A stretch of DNA of 37,594 nucleotides from Janibacter limosus NBRC 16128 (GTDB lineage: Bacteria; Actinomycetota; Actinomycetes; Actinomycetales; Dermatophilaceae), in NCBI RefSeq assembly GCF_001570985.1, contig NZ_BCSS01000035.1, forward strand, positions 1-37,594. Direction: 5' to 3'. Shown here one piece after another: positions 30,169-37,594 of the stretch. The position numbers and the translations under genes are program-made. The notes beneath the pieces are model-generated. The model searched no databases and had not been told where the DNA came from. It saw nothing but the letters and a program-made list of their open reading frames with translations. Positions within the stretch are counted from its first letter, which is position 1, and each line of letters begins with the position of its first letter.

Positions 30169-30845
30169 CGGTTTACTCCTTCATTCGGGATGGGATTCAG
30201 GCCGCGTGTCGCGGCCCACTTGCTGACCTTCTTCGCTACCCCGGCCACTCGGCGGGGGGCGAGTTCAAGAGACGGCGTGGCACTCAGGTGCCACTCGGGC
30301 ACCCACTCCAGTCGCCAAGTCCGGGGGTACATGCGGGAGACCCGTTTGAGGGGGGAGGCCAGCTCGCTCGCCAGCTTCGGGCCGTCCGCGATCAGCAGCA
30401 GTCCTAGCAGCGCGACACCGTCAAGGTCGCCTGCACCCCACTGCCACGCCGCTTGCGCGGCACGCTCCAGGCCGACACCCGATGTGCGGGCTACCAGCAC
30501 CACCGCGCCCCGGGTCGGGATGAGCCCAACGCCCTGGCCGGGCACCCATGCAGTGTCATCACTGTCAGGAGCGAATCGGGCCAGCACCTGCTGCGCAGTC
30601 GTCGCACCAGCACCGCCATGAAGGCCGACCACAGCGACCTGTGCCCCGACAAGACCCCCGGACGCGCGCAGCACCGCAGGTCCACTGCGCTGACGCCCTG
30701 TCCCGGGAGGCAGTACCGGACCCTCCGCTTGACCTGAGGGGCCAAGCACCAGGTCATCGAGCGAGAGCAGCTCCGCTTCGCGCTCCTGTGCCGGCTCAGC
30801 CACAACTGCCGGACGGAACGGATTCTGTCCCAAATGGTCTGACAT
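30165..30845 (-). CDS. DUF6668-like protein with a deviant P-loop
   Basis: This is a 226-aa protein, the first gene of the transfer operon. A central segment VAVVGLHGGAGATTAQQVLA (about 70-89) resembles the nucleotide loop of MinD/ParA-type proteins but lacks the usual Lys. It continues with VVLVARTSGVGLERA and DGVALLGLLLIADGPK, an alpha/beta core as in DUF6668 proteins found with actinobacterial conjugation genes. Whether it binds ATP is open. The ATG at 30845 is preceded by GGGGGGAAG. It is divergent from the HTH gene at 31017. Confidence 0.7.
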   Translation of the reverse strand: MSDHLGQNPFRPAVVAEPAQEREAELLSLDDLVLGPSGQAEGPVLPPGTGRQRSGPAVLRASGGLVGAQVAVVGLHGGAGATTAQQVLARFAPDSDDTAWVPGQGVGLIPTRGAVVLVARTSGVGLERAAQAAWQWGAGDLDGVALLGLLLIADGPKLASELASPLKRVSRMYPRTWRLEWVPEWHLSATPSLELAPRRVAGVAKKVSKWAATRGLNPIPNEGVNR

Positions 30846-30869
30846 CAAACTTCCCCCCTACCCGCGCGG

Positions 30870-31016
30870 ACGGCCACGACCGTCCTATAGCGTCTTCCAC
30901 TAACGACAGTACCTTCGTGCGACGCCAGTTCACAGCAATTTGTTTAAAGACTTAGTAAATACTGCGCATGCTCCCCTGTGCATGTGTGATGCTCTACGTA
31001 TCAGAAAGGTCATCCG
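30870..31016. promoter_or_regulatory. Divergent promoter region of the two transfer operons
   Basis: The gap between 30845 (minus) and 31017 (plus) contains an AT-rich core at 30936-30963 unlike the rest of the window. TTCACA (30929-30934) with TAGTAA 18 bases on is a possible plus-strand promoter. GGACGG/CCGTCC form a small hairpin near 30876. The excisionase-like protein encoded at 31017 is the likely binder. The exact promoters cannot be fixed. Confidence 0.45.
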
Positions 31017-31250
31017 ATGGAGGACGACGTGCTACCCGAGCTGCGGGACTACGGCCCCAGCCTCACGACCGACGAAGCTTCGACCGTGTTGCACCTGCAC
31101 CGCGCGACGGTCAGCCGCCTACTTGCACGTGGCGAGCTCCCGGGCTTCATGGTCGCTGGGCAATGGCGGCTACGGCGCGCAGATGTGCAGGCCGTCATGC
31201 TCGGACAGTGGTCCCCCTCGGATGGTCACAGGGACAGCGACCAGCCGTAG
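31017..31250 (+). CDS. Excisionase-like/MerR-type small DNA-binding protein
   Basis: This is a 77-aa protein with a winged HTH of the excisionase (HTH_17) type: LTTDEASTVLHLHRATVSRL, ARGELPGFMVAGQWRLRRAD. Such proteins bind DNA as regulators; here it sits at the divergent start of the transfer genes, so control of those operons is likely. The ATG at 31017 follows AGAAAGG. There is no integrase near it, so an excision role is not supported. Confidence 0.85.
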   Translation: MEDDVLPELRDYGPSLTTDEASTVLHLHRATVSRLLARGELPGFMVAGQWRLRRADVQAVMLGQWSPSDGHRDSDQP

Positions 31251-31292
31251 GCATCCTGACACGAGGATGCGACACGCGCTTTAGGGGGAAAA

Positions 31293-32318
31293 GTGAAGGC
31301 ACTCGGGGGGGCTCTCGTCGCCTTTGTGCTGTTCCTTGTGGTGCTCGTTCCCATCGTCGCGCAGGGCTCACGCAGCGTTGAAACCGGAGTGGGCAACCCA
31401 CTCTTGGGCAACCTCGACAGCGCCAAGATCCCGGCCGAGTACCGCAAATTCATCGAGGCCGCCGGGACCGTCTGCGCCGAGGTCCCCGCTGCGGCCATAG
31501 CCGCGCAGATCCAGCAGGAGAGCGGGTGGAATTCCAAGGCCACCAGCCCTGTGGGGGCCCAAGGACTGACCCAGTTCATGCCGGGCACGTGGGCCACGCT
31601 CGGCCGGGACGTCGACGGCAACGGCGTTGCCTCCCCCTTCGACCCAGCCGACGCGATCGACGCTCAGGCGCGCTACATGTGCCAGCTTGCGGGCAGCGTC
31701 AAGCGATACGCGGTGCAGGGAGGGTCCTCGGTCATCGAACTGGCCTGGGCGGCCTACAACGCTGGCCCCGGCGCAGTTGCTCAATACGGCGGCATCCCGC
31801 CCTATGCCGAGACCCAGAACTACGTCGCCACGCTCCGCTCGACCATGTCGACCTTCCTCGGCGACGTCGTCAAGGTCGGAGGCAAGTGGGGAGCACCACT
31901 GGCCGCCAGCCACCTGATCCCCACCAGCGGCTTTGGGCCCCGCGGCAGCCCCTGCGGCGGATGCTCCTCCAACCACCAGGGCCAAGACTTCGGGGCACCC
32001 GATGGCGCGCCCATCTACGCCGCATGCAGCGGCATCGTCGACTTCGCCGGACAGATGAGCGGCTACGGCAACATCACCTTCATCAACTGCGGCGGCGGCG
32101 TGCGCACCGGCTACGCCCACCAGTCCGCGATCGGCGTCCGCGTCGGCCAGAAAGTCACAGCGGGCACCGAGATCGGCAAAGTCGGAGCAACAGGCGTCGG
32201 GACCGGCGCGCACCTGCACTTCGAGGTGCGCACCGGAGCACCCGCCGGGGGCGGAGGCCTCAGCGGGACCCCCGTCTCCCCCACACCCTTCATGCGAGAA
32301 CAGGGCATCACATGGTGA
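31293..32318 (+). CDS. Lytic transglycosylase plus M23 peptidase (VirB1-like cell-wall hydrolase)
   Basis: This is a 341-aa exported protein. An N-terminal membrane/signal helix (about 4-25) is followed by an SLT domain (about 45-185: the catalytic Glu in QQESGWNSKATSPVGAQGL, then WAAYNAGPG), and then an M23 LytM domain (about 205-330) with the zinc ligands in HQGQDFGAP and HLHFEV. It can cut both glycan strands and peptide crosslinks and so open the wall for the conjugation channel. GTG 31293 has AGGGGGAA upstream. It overlaps the next lipoprotein gene by seven bases. Confidence 0.92.
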   Translation: MKALGGALVAFVLFLVVLVPIVAQGSRSVETGVGNPLLGNLDSAKIPAEYRKFIEAAGTVCAEVPAAAIAAQIQQESGWNSKATSPVGAQGLTQFMPGTWATLGRDVDGNGVASPFDPADAIDAQARYMCQLAGSVKRYAVQGGSSVIELAWAAYNAGPGAVAQYGGIPPYAETQNYVATLRSTMSTFLGDVVKVGGKWGAPLAASHLIPTSGFGPRGSPCGGCSSNHQGQDFGAPDGAPIYAACSGIVDFAGQMSGYGNITFINCGGGVRTGYAHQSAIGVRVGQKVTAGTEIGKVGATGVGTGAHLHFEVRTGAPAGGGGLSGTPVSPTPFMREQGITW

Positions 32319-32971
32319 TCACCAAGACCTCCGCCGCGTCCGCTGTCCTGGCCGTGGCCCTCCTGACCACCGGCTGCGGAACCAGCAGCGCGCCACCTGC
32401 ACCGACCAGCACTGCCGCACCTACGACCTCCAGCTCATCGCCACGCGGCACGACCGCAGCGAAGACGTCCACGACGGCCAGCGCAACATCGACTGAGGGC
32501 AGGCCAACGGCCAAACCCGCCAAGGGCACGAGCACGCCACGAGGTCCCCTGCCCAAGACGGACAGCGTGAACGACCGCAATGCCGCTGCCGTCGCAGCCG
32601 CCTACGTGCAGACCGTCGAGACCATCGACACCCGCATCGACAACAGCCGTAGCGATGCCCAGCGTCGGGCAGCGCACTGGCTGACACCCGATCTCGCCAA
32701 GGAAGTCGCCAAGGGCCTCCCCGGCGGCGCGGGATGGGCCGCCCTGGCCAAGAAGTCCGCGTGGACCAAAGCCACCGTCACCGACGTCACGCCCTCGGGC
32801 GCCGACCCGACCAAGGGACTGACCGCAGACCGCGTGGTTCAGGTCGAGGTCACGACCTACGGCCGCAGCCGCAAGCCCATCGGCAAGCCCACGACCAGCA
32901 CCATGACCGTCGCCCTCCAGCGCACCACCGAGAGCAAGCCGTGGCGCGTCACCGACATGCAGACCTACTGA
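32312..32971 (+). CDS. Lipoprotein, possible VirB8/TcpC-like channel factor
   Basis: This is a 219-aa lipoprotein with a signal peptide and lipobox LLTTGC (Cys22). A Ser/Thr/Pro-rich linker to about residue 90 is followed by a domain of about 125 residues (AAAVAAAYVQTVETIDTRID, WLTPDLAKEV, a beta-rich end VVQVEVTTYGRSRKP). That layout of one long helix and then a curved sheet fits an NTF2-like fold as in VirB8 and TcpC. It overlaps the SLT/M23 gene, implying joint expression and assembly at the cell surface. Confidence 0.75.
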   Translation: MVITKTSAASAVLAVALLTTGCGTSSAPPAPTSTAAPTTSSSSPRGTTAAKTSTTASATSTEGRPTAKPAKGTSTPRGPLPKTDSVNDRNAAAVAAAYVQTVETIDTRIDNSRSDAQRRAAHWLTPDLAKEVAKGLPGGAGWAALAKKSAWTKATVTDVTPSGADPTKGLTADRVVQVEVTTYGRSRKPIGKPTTSTMTVALQRTTESKPWRVTDMQTY

Positions 32972-32984
32972 GGAAGGAAGGACC

Positions 32985-34628
32985 ATGACGACTATCGACG
33001 AGACCACGGGCGAAGAAGTCTTCGATCCCTCATCCGTGCCGTCCTTCCCCGTCGTCAACGTGCGCGTGCACGCCGATGACGACGGCCACATGCGAGGCGA
33101 GCTCGACGGCAAACCTGTCGACGTCGACGACGCAGACCCGATCACCAGCCTCATGGACGCTGCCGCCCGCATCGCTTCGACCCGGCCCATGCGGGCCGTG
33201 CGCGTTAGCGCCACCGACACCAGCGACACCACCTGGCTCATGGTCGTCCACGCAGACGGGCGGTCCTGGGACCTCAACACCAACGACACCAAGGACGGCC
33301 GGAAGGGCCGGCTCAACGCCGCCGGAGTCACTAACCGGACCCTCGCCGTGCTCGTCGCCGGAACTCTCACGCTCAGCGTCGGCGGACTCGGAGCCGCATG
33401 GGCACTCAGCTCCCGCGACACCCAGAGCGTCTACACGCCCACCGCAGCACCGGCAGGTGAAGCGCCCGTCGTGCCCGTCCAGGGATGGGCACGACGGGCA
33501 GCGTGGGTCTCCCCCGAACTCGAGCGGAACAGCGCCGACAACACCGTCCTGTCGACCAAGACCAGCGTGATCGCCACGTTCGCCACGAACGACGGAACGG
33601 CGCTGGGAGCACTGCGGCCCTACGACGGCGCGACCCTGTGGACCTCGCCCCTGCCCGGGCCCCTCAGCGGGCCCCCGCAGCTGAGTTCCTACGACGGCCG
33701 CGAGGCCATCGCGGCCGCCACCGACAACAAGCTCCTCGTCTGGCCCAACAACGGGTCCGCAGGAACCGCGCCCACACCCACCCAGTGGGACTTCACCGAA
33801 GCCAACGTCAAGCTCGTTCCTCGTAGCCCCGTTCCGGTACTGGCCGCCGACGACTCACCCACAGCACTCGTCCTCAACGGTGACCAGCTGGAGCGGCGGG
33901 TCGTTCCGGCCGGAGCCCACGTCATCGGAGCCGACGACGAAGGGAGCGTGACCGCCGTCAACGACGTCGGCCAGTGGTGGCACCTGACCGACGAGAGCAC
34001 CGCCCCCTCCCCCAGCGAGCTCCAGCCGCCGACCAAGGGCGCGCAGGTGCACGAGATCCTCGGGGTCGCAGGACGCACCCTCATCGTCGCGTGGACCCAC
34101 AGCGACGACAGCACGACCCTTGTCGGCTATGCCACCGAGAACAAGATGCAGTCGGTCTGGGAGGCAACGGCTGACGGCAAGCCCTCCAGCAGCGACTTCG
34201 ACGTCGCCCCCAACGGCACCTGGGCCGTGGCAGGTTCCACCTCGATCGACGCCGAGAGCGGTGCCACACGGGCGCTGCCCGACGACTGGCGGACTCTTGG
34301 CATCACCAACGACGCAGCCTGGTCACAGGACTACGTCGCCAAAAAGATCACCAAAGCGCGGGCGATCGACCAGCCAGTCGACGACCCCTCAGGAGTCCCG
34401 GTCGCCACCACGCGAGAGGGGCGAGGCCTCATCATCGCCAACAGCGGACAGACCACCCGCCTCTACGCGCTCGAAGGCGACCCTGGCCGCCCCTACGACG
34501 CCGGCGAGACCATCGCGCCGGCCGCGACCAGCACTACGACGCCTGCAAAGAGGGCCCCGAGCGGCAAGAAGAGCAGCGCCACCGTCTCGACGAAACGCTC
34601 CGAAACGGACAGAACCAATGAATCTTGA
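32985..34628 (+). CDS. Single-pass membrane protein with beta-propeller-like outside domain
   Basis: This is a 547-aa protein. About 125 cytoplasmic residues are followed by one membrane helix (about 122-145; LAVLVAGTLTLSVGGLGAAW) and a large extracytoplasmic domain. That domain has repeated beta patterns (TKTSVIATFATNDGTALGAL, DGATLWTSPL, REAIAAATDNKLLVWPNN, TLIVAWTHSDDSTTLVGYAT) as in PQQ-like propellers. The tail is Thr/Lys-rich. The ATG at 32985 has AGGAAGGAAGG upstream. It could be a scaffold of the transfer apparatus or a surface receptor. The start of the next gene lies within its last codons. Confidence 0.7.
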   Translation: MTTIDETTGEEVFDPSSVPSFPVVNVRVHADDDGHMRGELDGKPVDVDDADPITSLMDAAARIASTRPMRAVRVSATDTSDTTWLMVVHADGRSWDLNTNDTKDGRKGRLNAAGVTNRTLAVLVAGTLTLSVGGLGAAWALSSRDTQSVYTPTAAPAGEAPVVPVQGWARRAAWVSPELERNSADNTVLSTKTSVIATFATNDGTALGALRPYDGATLWTSPLPGPLSGPPQLSSYDGREAIAAATDNKLLVWPNNGSAGTAPTPTQWDFTEANVKLVPRSPVPVLAADDSPTALVLNGDQLERRVVPAGAHVIGADDEGSVTAVNDVGQWWHLTDESTAPSPSELQPPTKGAQVHEILGVAGRTLIVAWTHSDDSTTLVGYATENKMQSVWEATADGKPSSSDFDVAPNGTWAVAGSTSIDAESGATRALPDDWRTLGITNDAAWSQDYVAKKITKARAIDQPVDDPSGVPVATTREGRGLIIANSGQTTRLYALEGDPGRPYDAGETIAPAATSTTTPAKRAPSGKKSSATVSTKRSETDRTNES

Positions 34629-34923
34629 AGACACGCGCGCAACATCCGCCGCGGTTTCTGTTTCTTCTGCGAGTCTGTGGCGCATGGGACAGAAGAGAGG
34701 TCAAGGCGGCCGCCCGCACAAGGGCCCTCGCGACGCGATGATGATCCGTCCGCACGAAGACATCGGGCGCGTTGTCCGCGCACGTGCCGAAGAAGCGGGT
34801 TACACCGTGACCGGCTACGTCTCTGCCGTCCTTGCCCGCGAGGTTGGCCTGCCGCACCTGGCTCCAGCCCCTGACGGACCTCCTGCCGACAAGCAGCGCG
34901 AGGAGCTGCCTCTCACCGGATGA
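34618..34923 (+). CDS. Small DNA-binding-type protein (RHH-like)
   Basis: This is a 101-aa protein. Its core GRPHKGPRDAMMIRPHEDIG then VVRARAEEAGYTVTGYVSAV has a basic strand followed by two helices, as in ribbon-helix-helix proteins. The start may be ATG 34618 (overlapping the upstream stop) or ATG 34684 (MGQKRGQ), where the conserved-looking part begins; neither has a strong Shine-Dalgarno. It sits before the winged-helix gene at 35054 and may regulate it or the transfer genes. Confidence 0.6.
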   Translation: MNLEDTRATSAAVSVSSASLWRMGQKRGQGGRPHKGPRDAMMIRPHEDIGRVVRARAEEAGYTVTGYVSAVLAREVGLPHLAPAPDGPPADKQREELPLTG

Positions 34924-34929
34924 CGTGAT

Positions 34930-35015
34930 CGGGGCAAGGCCCCGAACATGACGAAAGCCCCGGCGGCAACCGGAGCTCAACGTCTGTAGCAGCGGACTGA
35001 GTTGGCGCTCAGTCC
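34930..35015 (+). promoter_or_regulatory. Two hairpins in the leader of the second winged-helix gene
   Basis: CGGGGC (34930-34935)/GCCCCG (34939-34944) and GGACTGAG (34994-35001)/CTCAGTCC (35008-35015) lie between the RHH-like gene and GTG 35054. The first may be a terminator. The second could be a terminator or part of a copy-control leader. Confidence 0.45.
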
Positions 35016-35053
35016 CAATCTGAACCTTCTCCGACAGGGAGGTAGGTGGCTTT

Positions 35054-36325
35054 GTGCTGCCCACTCTAACCGAATCCGCTAGCGGATATCCAGATCGCCA
35101 CGGCTGCCACACACCGATCGTGCGCCAAACGGTCGAGCACACCCACACCGCGGTGCTGCCCGACGACCCCAAAGAGCGTCGACGTCTGGCACTGACCAGC
35201 CGCGAATGCCCCGAAGGGCTAAGCGCGTGGGTTCAGCGACGATGCCTGCGCTCCCCTCAGCTACTCCCCCGCCGCCACCAAACCGACAGGTGGCGCGCAC
35301 GCACCACCAACCCCGCAGGAGTCCACTACGAGACCCCCGAAGGCGCCTACAGCGGCATCCAGGCGTGGCGCTCCCGCGAGCACTGGCTGACCTACGTCGT
35401 GCCGACCGCGATCGCCCTCATGCCCGAGAAGCGCGCAGGCCGCGTCTCCGAGGACCTCCTGCGCCGCTACCTGCTCGTGCGCTCCGGCTACGCCCACGCT
35501 GCCACTGGCCGCGGAGCCATCGTGCGACCCGACACCCTCGCCTCCGTGCTCGACTGCACCACCAGACAGGTCCAAAACGCCCAGCGCGTCGCCCGCGACA
35601 TGGGCCTGGAGGTCGTCATCCAGAAAGGCCGGATGCTCACCTGGGCCGAGCGCATGCGAGCCCGCCGCAGCGGCTCCCACCAGCGCGGGCTCGCTACAGA
35701 AGTGGCTTTCACCAGCCCCTCACACCTGGGGAAAACCGCCGTCGAGCATGTGGACGTTTTCACCCCTCCTAAGAGGTCCAAGACCTCTCAAAAATCTCAC
35801 CTAAAACTTCTCTCCCCTAGCGCCGCAAGCGGCGACACAAAGGACGCGGCTCCGCCGCGGGCCTCGACAAGGAGGGTCCCGGCTGCCCGCAGAGCCGGCA
35901 CCCGGCTCGGGGAAGACCTCCGAAAGCTCCTCCCCTGGCTGCGCACCGAGCGACCCGGCCGACTCGGGCCCCCCCTGGCCCGGTTCGCCACCGCAGCCAC
36001 ACCTTGGAGCGCCCAAGACGTCGCCATCGCACTAGCCGACCTCGCCACGAGGCGAGGTCACGCCGGACAGCTGACCGCCGACCACATCAACACCCGACCC
36101 GCCGTCGTCCTCGCCGGTCTGCTGCGCGAACTCGACCCCGAAGCCGACCACCCCACAGCCGCCGCGTTCCACGACCAAGACCCCACGCCCTGCAACCGAC
36201 CCGACTGCGACCACGGCTGGCTCACTCTCGAAGGGCACCGCGGCCACACCACCGTCGCGCCCTGCCCCACCTGCCCCCCCGGCGTGCGCACCCTCCACGA
36301 CCAAGACGACGAGGCCGAGTTCTAG
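35054..36325 (+). CDS. Winged-helix protein, second candidate replication protein
   Basis: This is a 423-aa basic protein. Residues about 105-210 (WRSREHWLTYVVPTAIALMP to MLTWAERMRARR) include VRPDTLASVLDCTTRQVQNA QRV, a winged-helix recognition region seen in actinobacterial plasmid HTH/Rep-like proteins. After a variable linker, a C-terminal helical domain ends with a possible zinc site (CNRPDCDHGW and APCPTC). The start is GTG 35054 with GGGAGGTAGG upstream. The hairpin-bearing leader would fit copy control. It competes with 6638-7567 for the role of initiator. Confidence 0.55.
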   Translation: MLPTLTESASGYPDRHGCHTPIVRQTVEHTHTAVLPDDPKERRRLALTSRECPEGLSAWVQRRCLRSPQLLPRRHQTDRWRARTTNPAGVHYETPEGAYSGIQAWRSREHWLTYVVPTAIALMPEKRAGRVSEDLLRRYLLVRSGYAHAATGRGAIVRPDTLASVLDCTTRQVQNAQRVARDMGLEVVIQKGRMLTWAERMRARRSGSHQRGLATEVAFTSPSHLGKTAVEHVDVFTPPKRSKTSQKSHLKLLSPSAASGDTKDAAPPRASTRRVPAARRAGTRLGEDLRKLLPWLRTERPGRLGPPLARFATAATPWSAQDVAIALADLATRRGHAGQLTADHINTRPAVVLAGLLRELDPEADHPTAAAFHDQDPTPCNRPDCDHGWLTLEGHRGHTTVAPCPTCPPGVRTLHDQDDEAEF

Positions 36326-36360
36326 CCCATCCGGCCCGCGGCAGGGCCATACTGACGCCC

Positions 36361-37113
36361 ATGCGCCCCCTCGTCCTGGCCGCCGCTGCGGCAGTGAGCC
36401 TGACCGCCTGTGGCATCGCGCCGGAGACGCCGGCCCCGAGCAGCACCTTCGCTGCGGACATCAGCGGCACAAGCACCACGACGAGCACCTCCAGCAGCAC
36501 GCCCGACGCCTACGGCTCCAATGACTCCTACGCGGTGCTCACCTACACCTGCGGTGGCACCACATTCGAGACAGCCTTCGACGCCAGAGAGAGCGGAGAG
36601 GACTGCGAAGCAGAGTCCAACGGCGTAGCGGACATTTCTTCCGAGGAGATGGCTGCCCTCGACACCGCGTACGGCGACGAGGAGACCCACGAGATCAGCT
36701 CACTCGACGTCCTGTGGGGACTTTGCGCCACCAACATCGACCCCGCCACCACTTACCCCTCCGGGCTCAGCAGCGTGCAGACCAAGGAAATCAAGGGGAT
36801 GCTCACCCTCTGCCCGGACCACCCGCGCGCCAACGAGTACCGCACGGCCATGAAGAAGGGCCAAGCCCAAGACAAGGAACGGGCCGAAGGGACTCGGTTC
36901 AACGACGGCACCTTCGTCGTCGGCACCGACGTCAAGCCAGGCACCTACGTCGTGAAGGACGTCGAGGACTGCTACTGGGAACGGCAAGACGCCAACGGAG
37001 CCACCATCGACAATGACTTCAAGACCGCCGCAGCGCAGATTAGGGTCACGATCGCCTCCACCGATCACGCCTTCGTCGCGAAGGGTTGCGGCGAGTGGAC
37101 CCAAGAGAAGTGA
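36361..37113 (+). CDS. Secreted lipoprotein (unknown function)
   Basis: This is a 250-aa lipoprotein. The signal peptide MRPLVLAAAAAVSLTAC ends in the lipobox LTAC (Cys17), followed by a Ser/Thr-rich linker. The mature part has paired cysteines. Its end reads GTFVVGTDVKPGTYVVKDVE, DCYWERQDANG and VAKGCGEW, a beta-rich module known from actinobacterial surface proteins. It may cap or shield the cell surface (for example in exclusion), but nothing shows this. Its stop overlaps the GTG of the next gene. Confidence 0.8.
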   Translation: MRPLVLAAAAAVSLTACGIAPETPAPSSTFAADISGTSTTTSTSSSTPDAYGSNDSYAVLTYTCGGTTFETAFDARESGEDCEAESNGVADISSEEMAALDTAYGDEETHEISSLDVLWGLCATNIDPATTYPSGLSSVQTKEIKGMLTLCPDHPRANEYRTAMKKGQAQDKERAEGTRFNDGTFVVGTDVKPGTYVVKDVEDCYWERQDANGATIDNDFKTAAAQIRVTIASTDHAFVAKGCGEWTQEK

Positions 37114-37484
37114 CGGCCCAATACCCCACCGGCCTCACCGGGCCACTCCCAGAACCCGACAACAGCAAGGCCTGGCCCCGGGTGCTCGACCTGGCCCTCG
37201 ACGACCAGCCCCTAGGCACCGTCGCGGCCTGCCTCAACCCCGAATGTGGCAAGCCCGTCCGATTCGAGCACGACGTCAAGGGCCCCGCAGCCCTCTACTG
37301 CTCCCATCACTGCCGCTCACGCACCAGCGCCCTACGCACCCGAGTCAACCAACAACTCCAGGTCATCGAAACCGCGCTCGGCCCCAAGGGGCGCTACGCG
37401 AGAGGTCTACCCCGGGCCGAGCTTCGCGACCGAGCACGCCACCTCAAATGGTGGCTCGCCCGTCTGACCCCGTCCGAGGACTAG
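37110..37484 (+). CDS. Small zinc-finger protein
   Basis: This is a 124-aa protein starting at the GTG that overlaps the lipoprotein stop (GTGA). CLNPECGKPVRFEHDVKGPA followed by YCSHHCRSRTSALR is a Cys4 zinc-ribbon pattern (CxxxxC ... CxxxC) ending in a basic helix. The rest is helical and basic. It probably binds nucleic acid. Two earlier in-frame starts (37086, 37095) lie inside the lipoprotein gene and are less likely. Confidence 0.7.
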   Translation: MTAQYPTGLTGPLPEPDNSKAWPRVLDLALDDQPLGTVAACLNPECGKPVRFEHDVKGPAALYCSHHCRSRTSALRTRVNQQLQVIETALGPKGRYARGLPRAELRDRARHLKWWLARLTPSED

Positions 37485-37500
37485 CCCTCCAGCCGGTCCG

Positions 37501-37594
37501 ATGGGGCGCATGTGGCCGATGGGGCGACTGAGAAATGAACTCCTCCGCGAAACGCGCGACAGGCCCCTGACTCGACGACGGTCTGTCCGAGACG
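37501..37594 (+). CDS. Small HTH-like protein, N-terminal part (continues at base 1)
   Basis: An open frame starts with ATG at 37501, with further in-frame ATGs at 37510 and 37519, and runs off the right edge. Joined to bases 1-65 it stays in phase and ends at TAG 63-65, giving a 52-aa protein from the first ATG. The encoded N-terminus is basic (MGRLRNELLRETRDRP). The part after the junction contains AGEPVESIAAALAA, which resembles the first helices of a helix-turn-helix, so a small DNA-binding protein is possible but unproven. It begins 17 bases after the stop of the zinc-finger gene at 37484. No strong Shine-Dalgarno is seen, and which ATG is used is uncertain. Confidence 0.5.
   Translation, partial: MGRMWPMGRLRNELLRETRDRPLTRRRSVRD

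Noticed and set aside
34924-35053. Possible tRNA or known riboswitch before the gene at 35054
   Set aside because: There are hairpins but no cloverleaf, no T-loop sequence and no riboswitch core I recognise.

Overview
This is a GC-rich actinobacterial plasmid, most likely from a Micrococcales-type host. The evidence is uniformly high GC with G/C third positions, many GTG starts, and family types seen mainly in actinobacterial mobile elements: DUF3560, DUF4913, DUF6668-like, SCO6880-like and IF2_N-like proteins. No rRNA, tRNA or core metabolic gene is visible. A 52-codon frame that opens at 37501 runs off the right edge, continues in phase from base 1 and stops at 63-65. The 37,594 bases therefore look like one complete circular molecule cut inside that gene.

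Layout: (1) 1-3.7 kb is an accessory region dominated by two 344-bp direct repeats (102-445 and 1842-2185). They are rich in hairpins whose stems change while their loops stay constant, so they are candidates for an undescribed structured RNA. They alternate with small genes (Cys-rich protein, DUF3560, an 87-aa protein, a zinc-finger peptide, an SSB). Several of these genes share a CA-rich leader before the Shine-Dalgarno. (2) 3.7-7.7 kb is the maintenance core: ParA, a partner protein with two similar halves, small proteins, and a winged-helix replication-initiator candidate flanked by two copies of a tiny Cys-rich gene. (3) 7.8-11.5 kb holds a DNA methyltransferase fused to an Mrr-like nuclease domain, and a protein with an IF2_N-like N-terminus. 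(4) 11.9-15.3 kb is cargo: a TetR regulator divergent from an MMPL exporter that carries a C-terminal DUF3817 domain. (5) 15.4-18.4 kb holds two serine recombinases, a res-like site, a broken gene, and an antitoxin/zeta-toxin pair joined to the second recombinase by overlaps. (6) 18.4-22.4 kb is the mobilization block: an AT-hook-like protein, an oriT candidate, MobC, relaxase and a coiled-coil helper. (7) 22.4-30.8 kb on the minus strand is the transfer operon: DUF6668-like, small membrane protein, anchored extracytoplasmic protein, VirB6/TrbL-like protein, SCO6880-like, VirB4-like ATPase, coupling protein, DUF4913. Most junctions are stop/start overlaps. (8) 31.0-37.5 kb on the plus strand holds an excisionase-like regulator, a lytic transglycosylase/M23 hydrolase, two lipoproteins, a membrane beta-propeller-like protein, small DNA- or zinc-binding proteins and a second winged-helix protein.

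Together the genes describe a self-transmissible, actively partitioned, addiction-stabilised plasmid. MobC and relaxase would nick oriT, the coupling protein and VirB4-like/SCO6880/VirB6-like proteins would form the channel, and the SLT/M23 enzyme would open the cell wall. The methyltransferase may mark the DNA. The MMPL pump is the only obvious host-benefit cargo. The most novel-looking signal is the duplicated hairpin-rich element.
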